Shown: positions 1 through 8,781 of the stretch, piece after piece
Numbering within the stretch: position 1 is the stretch's first letter
Layout: the number at the start of each line of letters is the position of its first letter
Assembly (NCBI GenBank): GCA_903944895.1
Contig: CAJATL010000060.1
Location: forward strand, 1 to 43,916
Origin: an uncultured Bacteroidota bacterium
Lineage (GTDB): Bacteria > Bacteroidota > Bacteroidia > Bacteroidales > 4484-276
Length of the DNA stretch: 43,916 nt
Direction: 5' to 3'
Notes under the pieces: model-generated
Databases searched by the model: none
The model's input: only the letters and a program-made list of their open reading frames with translations
What the model was told of the DNA's origin: nothing
Translations under genes and position numbers: made by a program

Positions 1-900
1 AGAAAAAACACCGGAGGCGAATTATTCCTCGAGACCTATGGAGTCGTTTCGTCGGTTGGCTTCGATCCGATCGAGAAAAAGCCGTTGTACCATTTCCACC
101 CCGGCAGTGTTATTTTTTCGGTAGGAAGTTATGGATGTAACCTGCGCTGCAAATTTTGCCAGAACTGGGAAATTTCTCAGGAAGTTCCCAACGGTTTTAA
201 TCTCCGCCGGCAAAATTCGCCCGAAAGTCTTGTTGCGTCTGCCCTCGAAAACAAATCGAATATCGGCATTGCTTTTACCTACAACGAGCCTACAGTATGG
301 TTTGAATACATGGCCGATATTGCTGAAATATCAAGAAAAAAAGGATTAAAAAATGTGATGGTAACCAACGGTTTTATCAACCGGGAACCGCTTGCCGAAC
401 TAACCGATCTGATAGATGCTTTTAATGTTGATTTGAAAGCTTTTACCGATGACTTTTACAAACAACAGACTTTTTCGAAACTCGAACCTGTAAAAGAAAC
501 GCTCAGAAATATCCGCAAAAGTGGCCGTCATCTCGAAATAACGAACCTCGTTATTACAGGTCTTAACGACAATCTTAAAGATTTTGCTGAGATGGTGAAA
601 TGGATTTCGGGCGAGTTGGGACGAAACACGGTTTTGCATTTGTCGAGGTATTTCCCGACCTACAAAACCTCGGCAGCACCCACCCCGGCAGCAACTTTGG
701 AGGAATTTCATGCATTGGCAAGCCAGTCGCTCGATTATGTTTATCTCGGAAATATCACCTCAACCACGGGCCAGGACACAAAATGCCCGAAATGCGGCTC
801 AAAAGTCATCAACCGCAGTCGTTACGATACCTGGATCAGCGGTCTCGACAAAGAAGGAAATTGTAAAAAATGTGGTTTTAAAGTTTTGGATCATCTTTAA
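1..900 (+). CDS. amrS: AmmeMemoRadiSam system radical SAM enzyme (AmrS-like), 5' partial
   Basis: The frame is open from base 1 with no start, so the N-terminus lies outside the window; about 299 codons are present. The radical SAM cluster motif CNLRCKFC (CxxxCxxC) follows a GSVIFSVGSYG segment. Next come the family-typical AFTYNEPTVWFEY block, DLKAF, and a C-terminal zinc-ribbon-like pair CPKCG and CKKCG. This combination is characteristic of the COG1180 enzymes of the AmmeMemoRadiSam system, which occur with AMMECR1- and Memo-like proteins. The natural substrate is not settled, and the family resembles pyruvate-formate-lyase activases. The partner genes are not visible and may lie upstream. 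It ends in a strong hairpin terminator two bases after the stop. Confidence 0.88.
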   Translation, partial: RKNTGGELFLETYGVVSSVGFDPIEKKPLYHFHPGSVIFSVGSYGCNLRCKFCQNWEISQEVPNGFNLRRQNSPESLVASALENKSNIGIAFTYNEPTVWFEYMADIAEISRKKGLKNVMVTNGFINREPLAELTDLIDAFNVDLKAFTDDFYKQQTFSKLEPVKETLRNIRKSGRHLEITNLVITGLNDNLKDFAEMVKWISGELGRNTVLHLSRYFPTYKTSAAPTPAATLEEFHALASQSLDYVYLGNITSTTGQDTKCPKCGSKVINRSRYDTWISGLDKEGNCKKCGFKVLDHL

Positions 901-902
901 TA

Positions 903-939
903 AAAAGCCGCCTCAAATCATAGCCTGAGGCGGCTTTTT
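903..939. terminator. Rho-independent terminator, probably bidirectional
   Basis: A perfect 13-bp stem (903-915 with 926-938) encloses a 10-nt loop. It is GC-rich in the middle and flanked by A and T runs on both sides. It lies immediately after the radical SAM stop codon and could also stop leftward transcription from the convergent permease gene. Confidence 0.9.
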
Positions 940-940
940 A

Positions 941-1181
941 ATAAAATCTCAAATCTCAAATCACAAATCTCAAATCACAAATGGCAAAGCGCTCTGCGCT
1001 AAGCGCTATGCGCTGAGCGACTTTCACAAATCTCAAATCCCAAATCTCAAATCTCAATCTTCAATCTCAAATCACATAGGGCAGAGCGCTCTGCGCTAAG
1101 CGCTGAGCGACTTTCACAAATCCCAAATTCCAAATCTCAATCTTCAATCGTAAAATCTTCAATCCTAAATCCTAAATCAGC
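941..1181. repeat. Low-complexity intergenic word array with two copies of a GC-rich module
   Basis: The DNA is built from degenerate iterations of CAAATCTCAAAT/CAAATCACAAAT. Interspersed are two copies of a GC-rich module (about 984-1030 and 1083-1120) containing GCGCTCTGCGCTAAGCGCT and then GAGCGACTTTCACAAATC. The 3' part changes to TCTTCAATC and CCTAAATC words. No coding frame fits. It separates the convergent radical SAM and permease genes. Similar DNA with other words occurs at several other intergenic sites in this window. Confidence 0.75.
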
Positions 1182-3608
1182 TTACTCGTATTTTATCGCA
1201 TCAACCGGATTGCCCATTGCAGCTTTGATGGTGTGATAACTCAGTGTAAGCAGGCTGATGGTAATGGCCAGCAAACCAGCCAGCAGGAAATATGAAACCG
1301 TAATGTTGATGTGATAAACAAAGCTTGTTTCGAGCCAGATATCCAGGCGCCACCAGGCTACCGGAATTGCGATAATAAATGCAATGATGATAAGGAAAAT
1401 GAACTCTTTGTAAAGCAAACCAAGAATATTTCCCAGGGTAGCGCCCATCACCTTGCGGATGCCGATTTCTTTGGTTTTCTGCTCTGCAATAAACGACGAA
1501 AGTCCAAGCAGGCCAAGCAGCGCAATAAAAATTGTCAGAATGGTGGCAATCCTGAAAATGACGCCTAATTTTTGTTCCGATTCGTACATTTCGTCCCAGG
1601 TTTCGGTGAGCCTTTGATAATTGAACGGCCGTTTGGCGCCAAAAGCATTCCATTTTTCCTCGACATATTTTATCGTCTGATCTAAATTTTCGGGATTGAC
1701 TTTTACCGTCATGTAAAATCTTGGCCGCTCACTGATAAAAAGCATGATAGGTTCCACTTTATTGTGAAGCGAATTGTAATGATAATCTTTAACCACGCCA
1801 ACCACTTTTAATAGCCGGCCACCAGTTCCATCAAGTTCGGCGCCCCAGATAATTTTTTTACCCAGCGGGTTATCTGTCCAGCCATATTGTTTTACGGTGG
1901 CTTCATTCACAATCACAGCTTCGGTGGCATCGGTGCCCATTTCGCGGTTAAAATCGCGCCCGGTAACAATTTCAAGCCCGTAAGTTTTTACAAAATCAAA
2001 ATCAACAAGCGCCAGAATCATCGCGTTATCAGTCATCTGCCCGTCTTTTTCGATTTTCACAACCTGAATCCACCTGTTATTTCCCGGAATCCCGGTTGAA
2101 TTGGTCACTCCATGGATATTTGAATTTTTGAGCAACTCCTTTTTCAGCGATTCGGCCTTATTACGGAAAGCCGTATCCTGAAGTTCGAGAATGATCATAT
2201 TTTCTTTGATAAAGCCAAGATCTTTGTCTTTGAGAAAATTAATCTGACTTGACACAACGATGGTTCCGATGATCATTACGATGGCGATGAAAAACTGAAA
2301 AACAACGAGGATTCTTCTCAATAATCCACCTTTACTGTTTCCTCCCCTGTTGCTGCCTTTCAAAACTTTTACAGGCAAAAACGACGAAAGATAAAAGGCG
2401 GGATAGCTCCCCGAAACAAATCCGATAAATAAAGTTACGCCCAGAATTATCAGGATTAACGCGGGGTTTGTGAAAATATCAAAACCAATTTCCTTCCCCG
2501 AAAGGGTGTTGAAATTGGGAAGCAACGCCTGAACAAGTACCAGGGCGATGATCAGGCTGATAACTGCCAGGAGAATCGATTCGGTGAGAAACTGCACGAT
2601 TAGCTGCCTTTTAAATGCTCCTGCCACTTTCCGGATGCCAACTTCCCGTGCCCGCCTGGCCGAACGTGCGGTGGCCATATTCATGTAATTGATTGCCGCA
2701 ATAAGCAAAATAAAAACGGCTACAATGCTAAAAATGTAAATAAACGTAACGTTGCCTTTTGGCAAATCAGCCGAAAGATTTGAGTAAAAATGCGTTTTTA
2801 AAAGTGGTGTCGACATCAGGTTAAAACTGGCGCTGATCTGGTCGCCCACCGGTTTCATGTATTTATTATAAAACCCGCCGAATTTCTCATGGATGGTTGC
2901 CATATCTGAATTTTCGGCGAGCAGAATGTAAGTAAACACGCCAATATTCCAAAATCGTCCGGGTTCCATACTATTAAAATCTTCAGCACCCTGAACCGCT
3001 GCAATTGTTGTTCCCGAAATCAGAGCATCAAAACGGAGATGCGTGTTTGATGGTACATTTTGGAGAACCCCGGTAACCTTGTATTTATCTCCATCAGCAC
3101 TTTCAATCATCTCACCCATCGGGTTTTGACTTCCAAAGTATTTGGCTGCAATGTCTTCCGAGATTACAATCGAGTAAGGTTCTACCAGCGAAGTTTTAGG
3201 ATTACCCATGATCATCTTGTGAGTAAAAATATCAAAAACTGTTGAATCGGCAAAATAGAACCTTTCCTCGTAAAACTCTTTGTCGTTATATTTAAAAACC
3301 TCATTACCAGCAGGAGCAAAACGACAAAACTGTTCAATTTCAGGAAACTCGATCTTCAATGCTGGCCCCATCGGAACCGGCACTATGGCAAACTGATCAT
3401 GTTTTCCGGAAATCGTAAAATCAGATTCAATCCTGTAAATCCTGTCGGCATGTTGGTGGTATTTATCATAAGTCAACTCATTGCGCACATAAAGAAAAAT
3501 AAACACAAATGCTGCAATTCCAATGGCAAGCCCCGCAATGTTAAGAAAAGAATAAAACTTGTTTTTTACGATGCTCCTGAGTGCGATTTTCAGATAATTT
3601 ATTAGCAT
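1182..3608 (-). CDS. MacB/FtsX-type ABC transporter permease
   Basis: This 808-residue protein begins with an N-terminal transmembrane helix (NIAGLAIGIAAFVFIFLYV, about residues 22-42), then a large MacB_PCD-type periplasmic domain. Three helices follow around 285-460 with the FtsX-typical MNMATARSARRAREVGIRK segment. A second periplasmic domain comes next, then three C-terminal helices preceded by EQKTKEIGIRKVMGA. The duplicated FtsX layout at about 800 residues is typical of Bacteroidota permeases that act with a LolD/MacB-like ATPase, often in export or envelope stress. It starts 17 bases after the ATPase gene and so forms an operon with it. The substrate cannot be predicted. The C-terminus is DAIKYE. 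Confidence 0.93.
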   Translation of the reverse strand: MLINYLKIALRSIVKNKFYSFLNIAGLAIGIAAFVFIFLYVRNELTYDKYHQHADRIYRIESDFTISGKHDQFAIVPVPMGPALKIEFPEIEQFCRFAPAGNEVFKYNDKEFYEERFYFADSTVFDIFTHKMIMGNPKTSLVEPYSIVISEDIAAKYFGSQNPMGEMIESADGDKYKVTGVLQNVPSNTHLRFDALISGTTIAAVQGAEDFNSMEPGRFWNIGVFTYILLAENSDMATIHEKFGGFYNKYMKPVGDQISASFNLMSTPLLKTHFYSNLSADLPKGNVTFIYIFSIVAVFILLIAAINYMNMATARSARRAREVGIRKVAGAFKRQLIVQFLTESILLAVISLIIALVLVQALLPNFNTLSGKEIGFDIFTNPALILIILGVTLFIGFVSGSYPAFYLSSFLPVKVLKGSNRGGNSKGGLLRRILVVFQFFIAIVMIIGTIVVSSQINFLKDKDLGFIKENMIILELQDTAFRNKAESLKKELLKNSNIHGVTNSTGIPGNNRWIQVVKIEKDGQMTDNAMILALVDFDFVKTYGLEIVTGRDFNREMGTDATEAVIVNEATVKQYGWTDNPLGKKIIWGAELDGTGGRLLKVVGVVKDYHYNSLHNKVEPIMLFISERPRFYMTVKVNPENLDQTIKYVEEKWNAFGAKRPFNYQRLTETWDEMYESEQKLGVIFRIATILTIFIALLGLLGLSSFIAEQKTKEIGIRKVMGATLGNILGLLYKEFIFLIIIAFIIAIPVAWWRLDIWLETSFVYHINITVSYFLLAGLLAITISLLTLSYHTIKAAMGNPVDAIKYE

Positions 3609-3625
3609 GTGCTTTCAGGATTGAA

Positions 3626-4315
3626 TTAAAGTGCAAATTGTTCCTTGATGTTTTCGGTAACCACCTGCCCGTCGAAGAGCCTGACAATGCGGTGGCTGTA
3701 TTCGGCGTCGCGCTGCGAGTGTGTTACCATGATAATGGTTGTACCGTTTTTGTTGAGCTGCTCGAGGAGGTTCATCACTTCTTCACCATGCGCCGAATCG
3801 AGGTTTCCGGTAGGTTCATCGGCCAGAATTAATTTTGGATTTGCAACAACGGCACGGGCAACTGCCACTCTTTGCTGCTGACCTCCTGAAAGCTGGAGTG
3901 GAAAATGTTTTTTGCGATGAATAATCTGCATCTGCTCTAGGGCTTTATCCACTTTTTGTTTTCGTTCGTTGGTTTTATAACCCAGGTAGATGAGTGGAAG
4001 CTCGACGTTTTCGAAAACGTTGAGTTCGTCGATCAGGTTAAAATTTTGAAAAACAAAGCCAATGTTGTTTTTACGGAGCGAAGCACGTTGTTTCTCGGAG
4101 TGCCCCGCAACATTGCTGCCCAGGAAATAATATTCTCCTCCGGTAGGGTTGTCGAGTAGGCCAAGGATGTTGAGCAGTGTGGATTTCCCACATCCCGACG
4201 GCCCCATTACAGCTACAAATTCGCCTTCTTTTACTTCAAACGAAACTTTGTTTAATGCGGTGGTTTCCACCTCATCGGTGCGAAATACTTTAGTGAGGTC
4301 AACAGTTTTGATCAT
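3626..4315 (-). CDS. ABC transporter ATP-binding protein (MacB/LolD family)
   Basis: A 229-residue cytoplasmic ATPase that powers the adjacent FtsX-type permease. Walker A is GPSGCGKST (38-46), the Q-loop is in GFVFQNFNLID (about 87-97), the signature is LSGGQQQRV (142-150), Walker B is LILADEPTGNLD (162-173), and the H-loop is VTHSQ near 199. Length and motif spacing are those of the LolD/MacB subfamily (lipoprotein or macrolide/peptide export), not an importer ATPase. It is the first gene of a two-gene leftward operon. Which substrate the pair moves is not shown by the sequence. Confidence 0.95.
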   Translation of the reverse strand: MIKTVDLTKVFRTDEVETTALNKVSFEVKEGEFVAVMGPSGCGKSTLLNILGLLDNPTGGEYYFLGSNVAGHSEKQRASLRKNNIGFVFQNFNLIDELNVFENVELPLIYLGYKTNERKQKVDKALEQMQIIHRKKHFPLQLSGGQQQRVAVARAVVANPKLILADEPTGNLDSAHGEEVMNLLEQLNKNGTTIIMVTHSQRDAEYSHRIVRLFDGQVVTENIKEQFAL

Positions 4316-4383
4316 AATTTGTGAATTTATTAATTTAAGAAATCATACGTATTTAATTACTTTTCGTTACCAAAACAGCACAA

Positions 4384-4641
4384 TTAACAGTTAAAAATTC
4401 CCATAAAATCCATCAGTTCATCTTTAATTTCCGGATTAAGATCCTCTGCCTTAACCCCGCGGATTGCACCTTCGAGTTCGAGAAGCATCTTAAAACAAGC
4501 ACCCGAATCGAAGGTTTTTATCTTCACAAAAGCATGCCTGCTCCCCTTTTCGCGAAGTTTCTCAGGTGTATCGATGCCAGCCGCTTTAAGTTTTTCTTCG
4601 AGTGCCCGGTTAATGTTTTTCAGATGGATTAGCTTTTCCAT
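4384..4641 (-). CDS. TfoX C-terminal-domain protein, stand-alone
   Basis: An 85-residue protein resembling the TfoX C-terminal domain: a helix-hairpin-like NRALEEKLKAAGIDTPEKL start, then ELEGAIRGVKAEDL. Full-length TfoX/Sxy competence regulators carry a separate N-terminal domain that is missing here, so this is a domain-only version as found in many bacteria outside the competence pathway. The start is the ATG at 4641. It lies 68 bases upstream of the ABC ATPase on the same strand and may be co-transcribed with it. A role in competence is not implied; the helix-hairpin-like fold suggests nucleic acid or protein binding. Confidence 0.75.
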   Translation of the reverse strand: MEKLIHLKNINRALEEKLKAAGIDTPEKLREKGSRHAFVKIKTFDSGACFKMLLELEGAIRGVKAEDLNPEIKDELMDFMGIFNC

Positions 4642-5052
4642 GGACGAATTTAATTTTGCAGGAAAAAATTTACCGAAAAATATGTTGGATCATGATCACC
4701 TTTTCATTTTTTATGCCAAACATCTATACTTGCTATTAATCAAGCGTTTAGTTTTGAATCGTCCGACAATAATTGATAAAGTGTTCATTTTATCCTGGTT
4801 TACTGTTCGCATCTGGACAAAAAAACTGATTGATTTTTTCGATCTGACTTTACCTTTTTCAGCATCAAAAATAGCCATCTAAAACCAACATTTTATTTCC
4901 GGATCCGATTTTGCAGGATTATATTTTCTTTCAGTATTTTTTCTCACTTTCTCATTAATATATTTTTAACTTTGTTCAGTTTAAAAACGCTCATCCACGG
5001 CAAAGGAAATATTTTACAAATAATTGAACAGCAACAACTAAATATCGTTTAA
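4642..5052. other. AT-rich divergent intergenic region
   Basis: About 410 bases lie between the leftward TfoX-domain gene and the rightward signalling operon. No convincing ORF, repeat or hairpin was seen. The only recognisable element is a TAnnTTTG box near its right end, annotated separately. Confidence 0.6.
4967..4974 (+). promoter_or_regulatory. Candidate -7 box of the signalling operon
   Basis: TAACTTTG matches the Bacteroidota -7 consensus TAnnTTTG, 78 bases before the kinase start codon. No clear TTTG -33 box is present at the expected distance, so the assignment is tentative. It would give a leader of about 70 bases. Confidence 0.45.
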
Positions 5053-6894
5053 ATGGCCGGAAACACTTCATTAATTCAGGAGATGAAATTGAATAGGATC
5101 ACTTTATCCTTTCCGGAAAAGAATGAAAGACTGTTTTTGCGAAAATATTTCACCGACTCATTACTCCAATTCAGGATTTCATTTGTACTTGTTACATTTC
5201 TCTATGCCATTTTCGGGTGGCTCGATACCGTGATCGTGCCCGAATTCGCTTCAACATTTCAGGCAATCCGGTTTTACATTGTCGTACCTATTCTTGTGCT
5301 GGTTTTTATCGTTTCTTTTTTCCCTGTTTTTGAAAAAATCTGGCAATCTTTGCTTTTCATCAGCTTCCTGGTGACAGGCGCCGGGATTTGCGTTATGATT
5401 GCTCTTGTACCCATAAACTACACGTATTATGCTGGAATGATGCTGATTTTCTCGGCCGGATATTTTTTTATTAGGCTTCGGTTTTTTCCGGCAGCCATTG
5501 CAGGGTGGATTCTGGTTGGGCTTTATAATGTGGGTGCAATTTTCTTTTCAAAAGCCGACAGCCATATCATATTGAGCATTAACTTTTTTTATGCAAGCAT
5601 CAATCTGATCGGGATGTTTGCGGCATACAGCATCGAATATTATGCACGACGCGATTTTTATCTGAATCAGCAACTTGACGAACAATATGACGAAGTCGAA
5701 AACCTGAATCTGAACCTCGAAAAAACAGTCGATAAGCGCACCATCGAATTGGTTGAAGCAAAAAATAAAGCCGAACAATCCGACAAACTCAAATCGGCAT
5801 TTCTGGCATCGATGAGCCACGAAATACGTACTCCGATGAACGCCATTATTGGCTTTGCGCAAGTTTTAGAACAATCTGACGATGACGAAGAACGCACCGA
5901 ATGTGTTGAAGTAATCAAAAGTAATGGCAGCCACCTCCTTGCGCTCCTCGACGATATTATGGATATTTCCAAGATTGAGGCTGGTGTTCTTGAGCTTCAC
6001 GAAACCGAATTTTCGCTCAACGAGCTGATGAATGAGATTTACAAAGTAATGGAGGTTGATGAAAATGTAAAATCGAAAGGGCTCGAAATAGTGATTAAAA
6101 ATACCCTTGGTGATGGCGATTCGATAATTGTTGCCGACCGAAAACGGCTGAAACAAATCCTCATCAACCTCGCATTTAATGCCGGGAAATTTACCGATAC
6201 CGGTTTTATCGAAATAGGTTATCAACTTATTCATGAAGATTTGTATTTTTATGTTAAAGATACCGGCCGCGGTATTGAACTTGAAAAACAGGCCTACATT
6301 TTCGAAAGATTTATGCAAGGAAACTTAGATCACCAGCCTGAACAGGAAGGAAGCGGCCTGGGGCTGGCAATTTCAAAATCGTTAACGAAATTGTTCAAAG
6401 GCGATATCTGGGTTGAAAGCGAAATTGGGAAAGGCTCAATTTTTTACTTTAATTTGCCGTTTATTAAAGGCAGTAAATCAACACTTAAAATTGAAAAAAC
6501 TAATTCAGAAATAATGGAATATAATTGGAAAAATAAAGTAATTCTGATTGCCGAAGATGTAGCAACAAATTACTTATTGGTTAAAAAATCGCTTCGAAAA
6601 ACAGAGGTTGAACTGATCTGGGCAAAAAATGGCCAGGAAGCTGTTGATGAAATTAAAAATAACAAAAGCATCGATCTGGTGCTGATGGATATCAGAATGC
6701 CCATCATGAACGGACTGGAAGCCACCCGGCAAATTAAGGAAATCTATCCCCAAATGCCCATAATTGCGCAAACTGCCTATGCCATGGATGGCGACCGCGA
6801 GCGAAGCCTTCAGGCTGGATGCGATGAATACATTGCAAAACCGATAAACCTCAAAGAGTTTATCGAACTCATTGCAAAATTTATCGATAAGTAA
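5053..6894 (+). CDS. Membrane-bound hybrid sensor histidine kinase
   Basis: This 613-residue protein has an N-terminal domain of six or so hydrophobic helices (about residues 38-200), with a sequence start like that of membrane sensor domains found on kinases and cyclases. A short coiled coil (about 205-240) leads to a HisKA domain with SHEIRTPMN (phospho-acceptor His256). A HATPase domain follows (NAGKF N-box, DTGRGIE, GSGLGLAI). A C-terminal receiver carries LVLMDIRMP, with Asp546 as the phospho-acceptor. There is no periplasmic ligand domain, so the membrane domain is the likely sensor, as in kinases for hydrophobic signals. It is first in a four-gene operon, 30 bases from the next gene. 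Compare PhcS of Ralstonia. Confidence 0.92.
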   Translation: MAGNTSLIQEMKLNRITLSFPEKNERLFLRKYFTDSLLQFRISFVLVTFLYAIFGWLDTVIVPEFASTFQAIRFYIVVPILVLVFIVSFFPVFEKIWQSLLFISFLVTGAGICVMIALVPINYTYYAGMMLIFSAGYFFIRLRFFPAAIAGWILVGLYNVGAIFFSKADSHIILSINFFYASINLIGMFAAYSIEYYARRDFYLNQQLDEQYDEVENLNLNLEKTVDKRTIELVEAKNKAEQSDKLKSAFLASMSHEIRTPMNAIIGFAQVLEQSDDDEERTECVEVIKSNGSHLLALLDDIMDISKIEAGVLELHETEFSLNELMNEIYKVMEVDENVKSKGLEIVIKNTLGDGDSIIVADRKRLKQILINLAFNAGKFTDTGFIEIGYQLIHEDLYFYVKDTGRGIELEKQAYIFERFMQGNLDHQPEQEGSGLGLAISKSLTKLFKGDIWVESEIGKGSIFYFNLPFIKGSKSTLKIEKTNSEIMEYNWKNKVILIAEDVATNYLLVKKSLRKTEVELIWAKNGQEAVDEIKNNKSIDLVLMDIRMPIMNGLEATRQIKEIYPQMPIIAQTAYAMDGDRERSLQAGCDEYIAKPINLKEFIELIAKFIDK

Positions 6895-6924
6895 ATAAAT
6901 TTTGCACTTCAATACAAAACTACA

Positions 6925-7977
6925 ATGGAACAATCTGCCCAGCACAACATTTCTCTCCTTTTTGTAGAAGACAACGAAACAATCCGGTTTTTGTACAATC
7001 GCTTGCTGTCGAAGCGCGTAAAAGATTTCTATATTGGTGAAGATGGCCAGAAAGGCCTCGAACTATTCCAGAAACACAAACCCGATCTCATCATTACCGA
7101 CATCAGCATGCCCATCATGGATGGGCTGGAGATGATCAGACTGATCAAGGAAATCACCCCCGAAGTTAAGGTAATCGTGATGTCGGCGTACAGCATCAAA
7201 GAATATTTTCTGGAGGCCATAAACCTTGGTGTTAACGGTTATTTGATTAAACCTGTTGATGCTAAAAAACTATTTAGCCTCATCGACGACCTGGCATCTC
7301 AGATTTTATTAAAAAAAGAACTCGAAAATCGGGAACAACAGCGCCGCGTAGCCGAAGAAAACCTCAGGCGAAGCCTTGCCGAAAAAGACATCCTGCTCAA
7401 AGAAGTACACCATCGTGTAAAAAATAATATGCAGATCATTTCGAGCATCCTTAAAATGCAGGAGCGCCAGGTTGAAGATCCTGTTTTAAAAGAGGTTCTC
7501 GAAGAAAGCCAAAACAGGATCCGGTCGATGGCCCTGGTCCACGAAGACCTATACCGGAATGAAAATCTTGAGAACATCAAATTCATCAACTACGCCAAAA
7601 GCCTTGCCGGCAACCTGATGCGCACGTTTTCGGACCATCAGGGAAAAATCAGCATTGTTTACGATATTGAGGATGTGTTGCTGCCACTCGACACGGGCAT
7701 TCCGTGCGGCTTAATTATCAACGAACTCATCTCAAACTCCTTTAAATACGCTTTTAAAGATCGCGAAAAAGGAACGATAAAACTAGGGCTTCAAACCAAC
7801 GACGAAGGCAAATATCAGCTTGAAGTCAGCGACGACGGCGTTGGCTTTGATAAAGCATTTGAAGTTGAAAAAGCCAAAACCCTTGGTTTAAAAATCGTAA
7901 ACAAACTGGTTCAGCAAATTGATGGTACGCTGGAATACGATTTTTCGCAAGGAACAAAATTCATAATCAGATTTTAA
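6925..7977 (+). CDS. Receiver-histidine kinase (REC + HisKA_2 + HATPase)
   Basis: A 350-residue soluble protein. The N-terminal receiver has LFVEDNE acidic residues, LIITDISMP (Asp59) and the conserved Lys in YLIKPVD. A helical linker (about 125-155) leads to a HisKA_2 dimerisation motif EVHHRVKNNMQ with His162/His163. The ATPase domain follows, with NELISNSFKYAF, DDGVGFD and TLGLKIV. A receiver fused in front of a kinase is the architecture reported for PhcR, an intermediate in the Ralstonia quorum-sensing phosphorelay. It is likely phosphorylated by the preceding hybrid kinase and then passes phosphate to the following LytTR regulator. It has no membrane segment. The gap to the next gene is 19 bases. 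Confidence 0.92.
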   Translation: MEQSAQHNISLLFVEDNETIRFLYNRLLSKRVKDFYIGEDGQKGLELFQKHKPDLIITDISMPIMDGLEMIRLIKEITPEVKVIVMSAYSIKEYFLEAINLGVNGYLIKPVDAKKLFSLIDDLASQILLKKELENREQQRRVAEENLRRSLAEKDILLKEVHHRVKNNMQIISSILKMQERQVEDPVLKEVLEESQNRIRSMALVHEDLYRNENLENIKFINYAKSLAGNLMRTFSDHQGKISIVYDIEDVLLPLDTGIPCGLIINELISNSFKYAFKDREKGTIKLGLQTNDEGKYQLEVSDDGVGFDKAFEVEKAKTLGLKIVNKLVQQIDGTLEYDFSQGTKFIIRF

Positions 7978-7996
7978 TTCTAACCCTAACCCTGTC

Positions 7997-8749
7997 ATGT
8001 CAAAGTTAAATGTTTTAATCGTCGAAGATGAAGTACTCGTTGCGACAGATATCGAAGAAAGCCTCGAAAGCCTTGGTTATTCAGTTCAAAATGCGGTAGC
8101 CACCGGAAAAGCTGCTATCGAAGAAGTCGAAAAAAACCTGCCAGATGTTATTTTGATGGACATCATGCTCAAAGGAAATATGACCGGCATTGAAGCCGCA
8201 AATGCCATCAGGCAAAAGCATAATGTTCCCATCATTTACCTCACCGCAAATGCCGATATTTCGACTATCGAAAAAGCCAAGGTTTCGCTTCCTTATGGAT
8301 ACATCATCAAACCTTTTACGGAAAAAGACCTGCGCACCAACATCGAAATTGCCCGTTTTAAGTTCGAAAACGACATGAAATCAAAAATTGAGAGCGACCA
8401 GTTTAATCAGTTTTTTGGATTGGGTGTAGAAGCAAAATCCCACCTTATTATCGAGGGCGAAAAAGGCTTCGAAAAAATAAATCCCGACGAAGTATATTTT
8501 ATCGAAAAACAGGACAACAAATCAGTTATTCATCTTGCCGATCAGGAAATCGTCTCAAATAGCAGTATCGATGAAATCGGGAAACTCTTTGCCGGGGATA
8601 AATTTTTCCGCGTAAGCGAGCTTTACATCGTAAATGTTGAAAAGATTTTCATGGCAAAATTCCCAGAGATCATTATTGCCGATAAAATGAGCGTTATTTC
8701 TGTTGACCAGGAACTGCAAGATGAACTTAAAACCAGAATTGGCGAATAA
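7997..8749 (+). CDS. Response regulator, REC + LytTR-type DNA-binding domain
   Basis: A 250-residue regulator. Its receiver domain has the VLIVEDE acidic pocket, VILMDIMLKG with Asp55, a conserved Thr in YLTANAD, and the Lys in YIIKPFTEKD. After a linker (about 125-150), the C-terminal 100 residues have the LytTR pattern: EVYFIEKQDNKSVIHL, then FRVSELYIVNVEKI, a variant of the usual FxRxHRSYIVN. It probably binds direct repeats upstream of target promoters and is the likely output of the phosphorelay. The C-terminal domain is divergent, so DNA binding is inferred from this pattern and not from a full match. It is third in the operon, 29-32 bases before the methyltransferase. Confidence 0.87.
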   Translation: MSKLNVLIVEDEVLVATDIEESLESLGYSVQNAVATGKAAIEEVEKNLPDVILMDIMLKGNMTGIEAANAIRQKHNVPIIYLTANADISTIEKAKVSLPYGYIIKPFTEKDLRTNIEIARFKFENDMKSKIESDQFNQFFGLGVEAKSHLIIEGEKGFEKINPDEVYFIEKQDNKSVIHLADQEIVSNSSIDEIGKLFAGDKFFRVSELYIVNVEKIFMAKFPEIIIADKMSVISVDQELQDELKTRIGE

Positions 8750-8781
8750 TCAAACCAAATTAACCGGGGCAAAAAATAGTG

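Noticed and set aside
4574-4882. 102-codon plus-strand frame upstream of the signalling operon
   Set aside because: It overlaps the TfoX-domain gene on the other strand, its unique part is low-complexity and aromatic/lysine-rich as expected of random AT-rich DNA, and it has no promoter.
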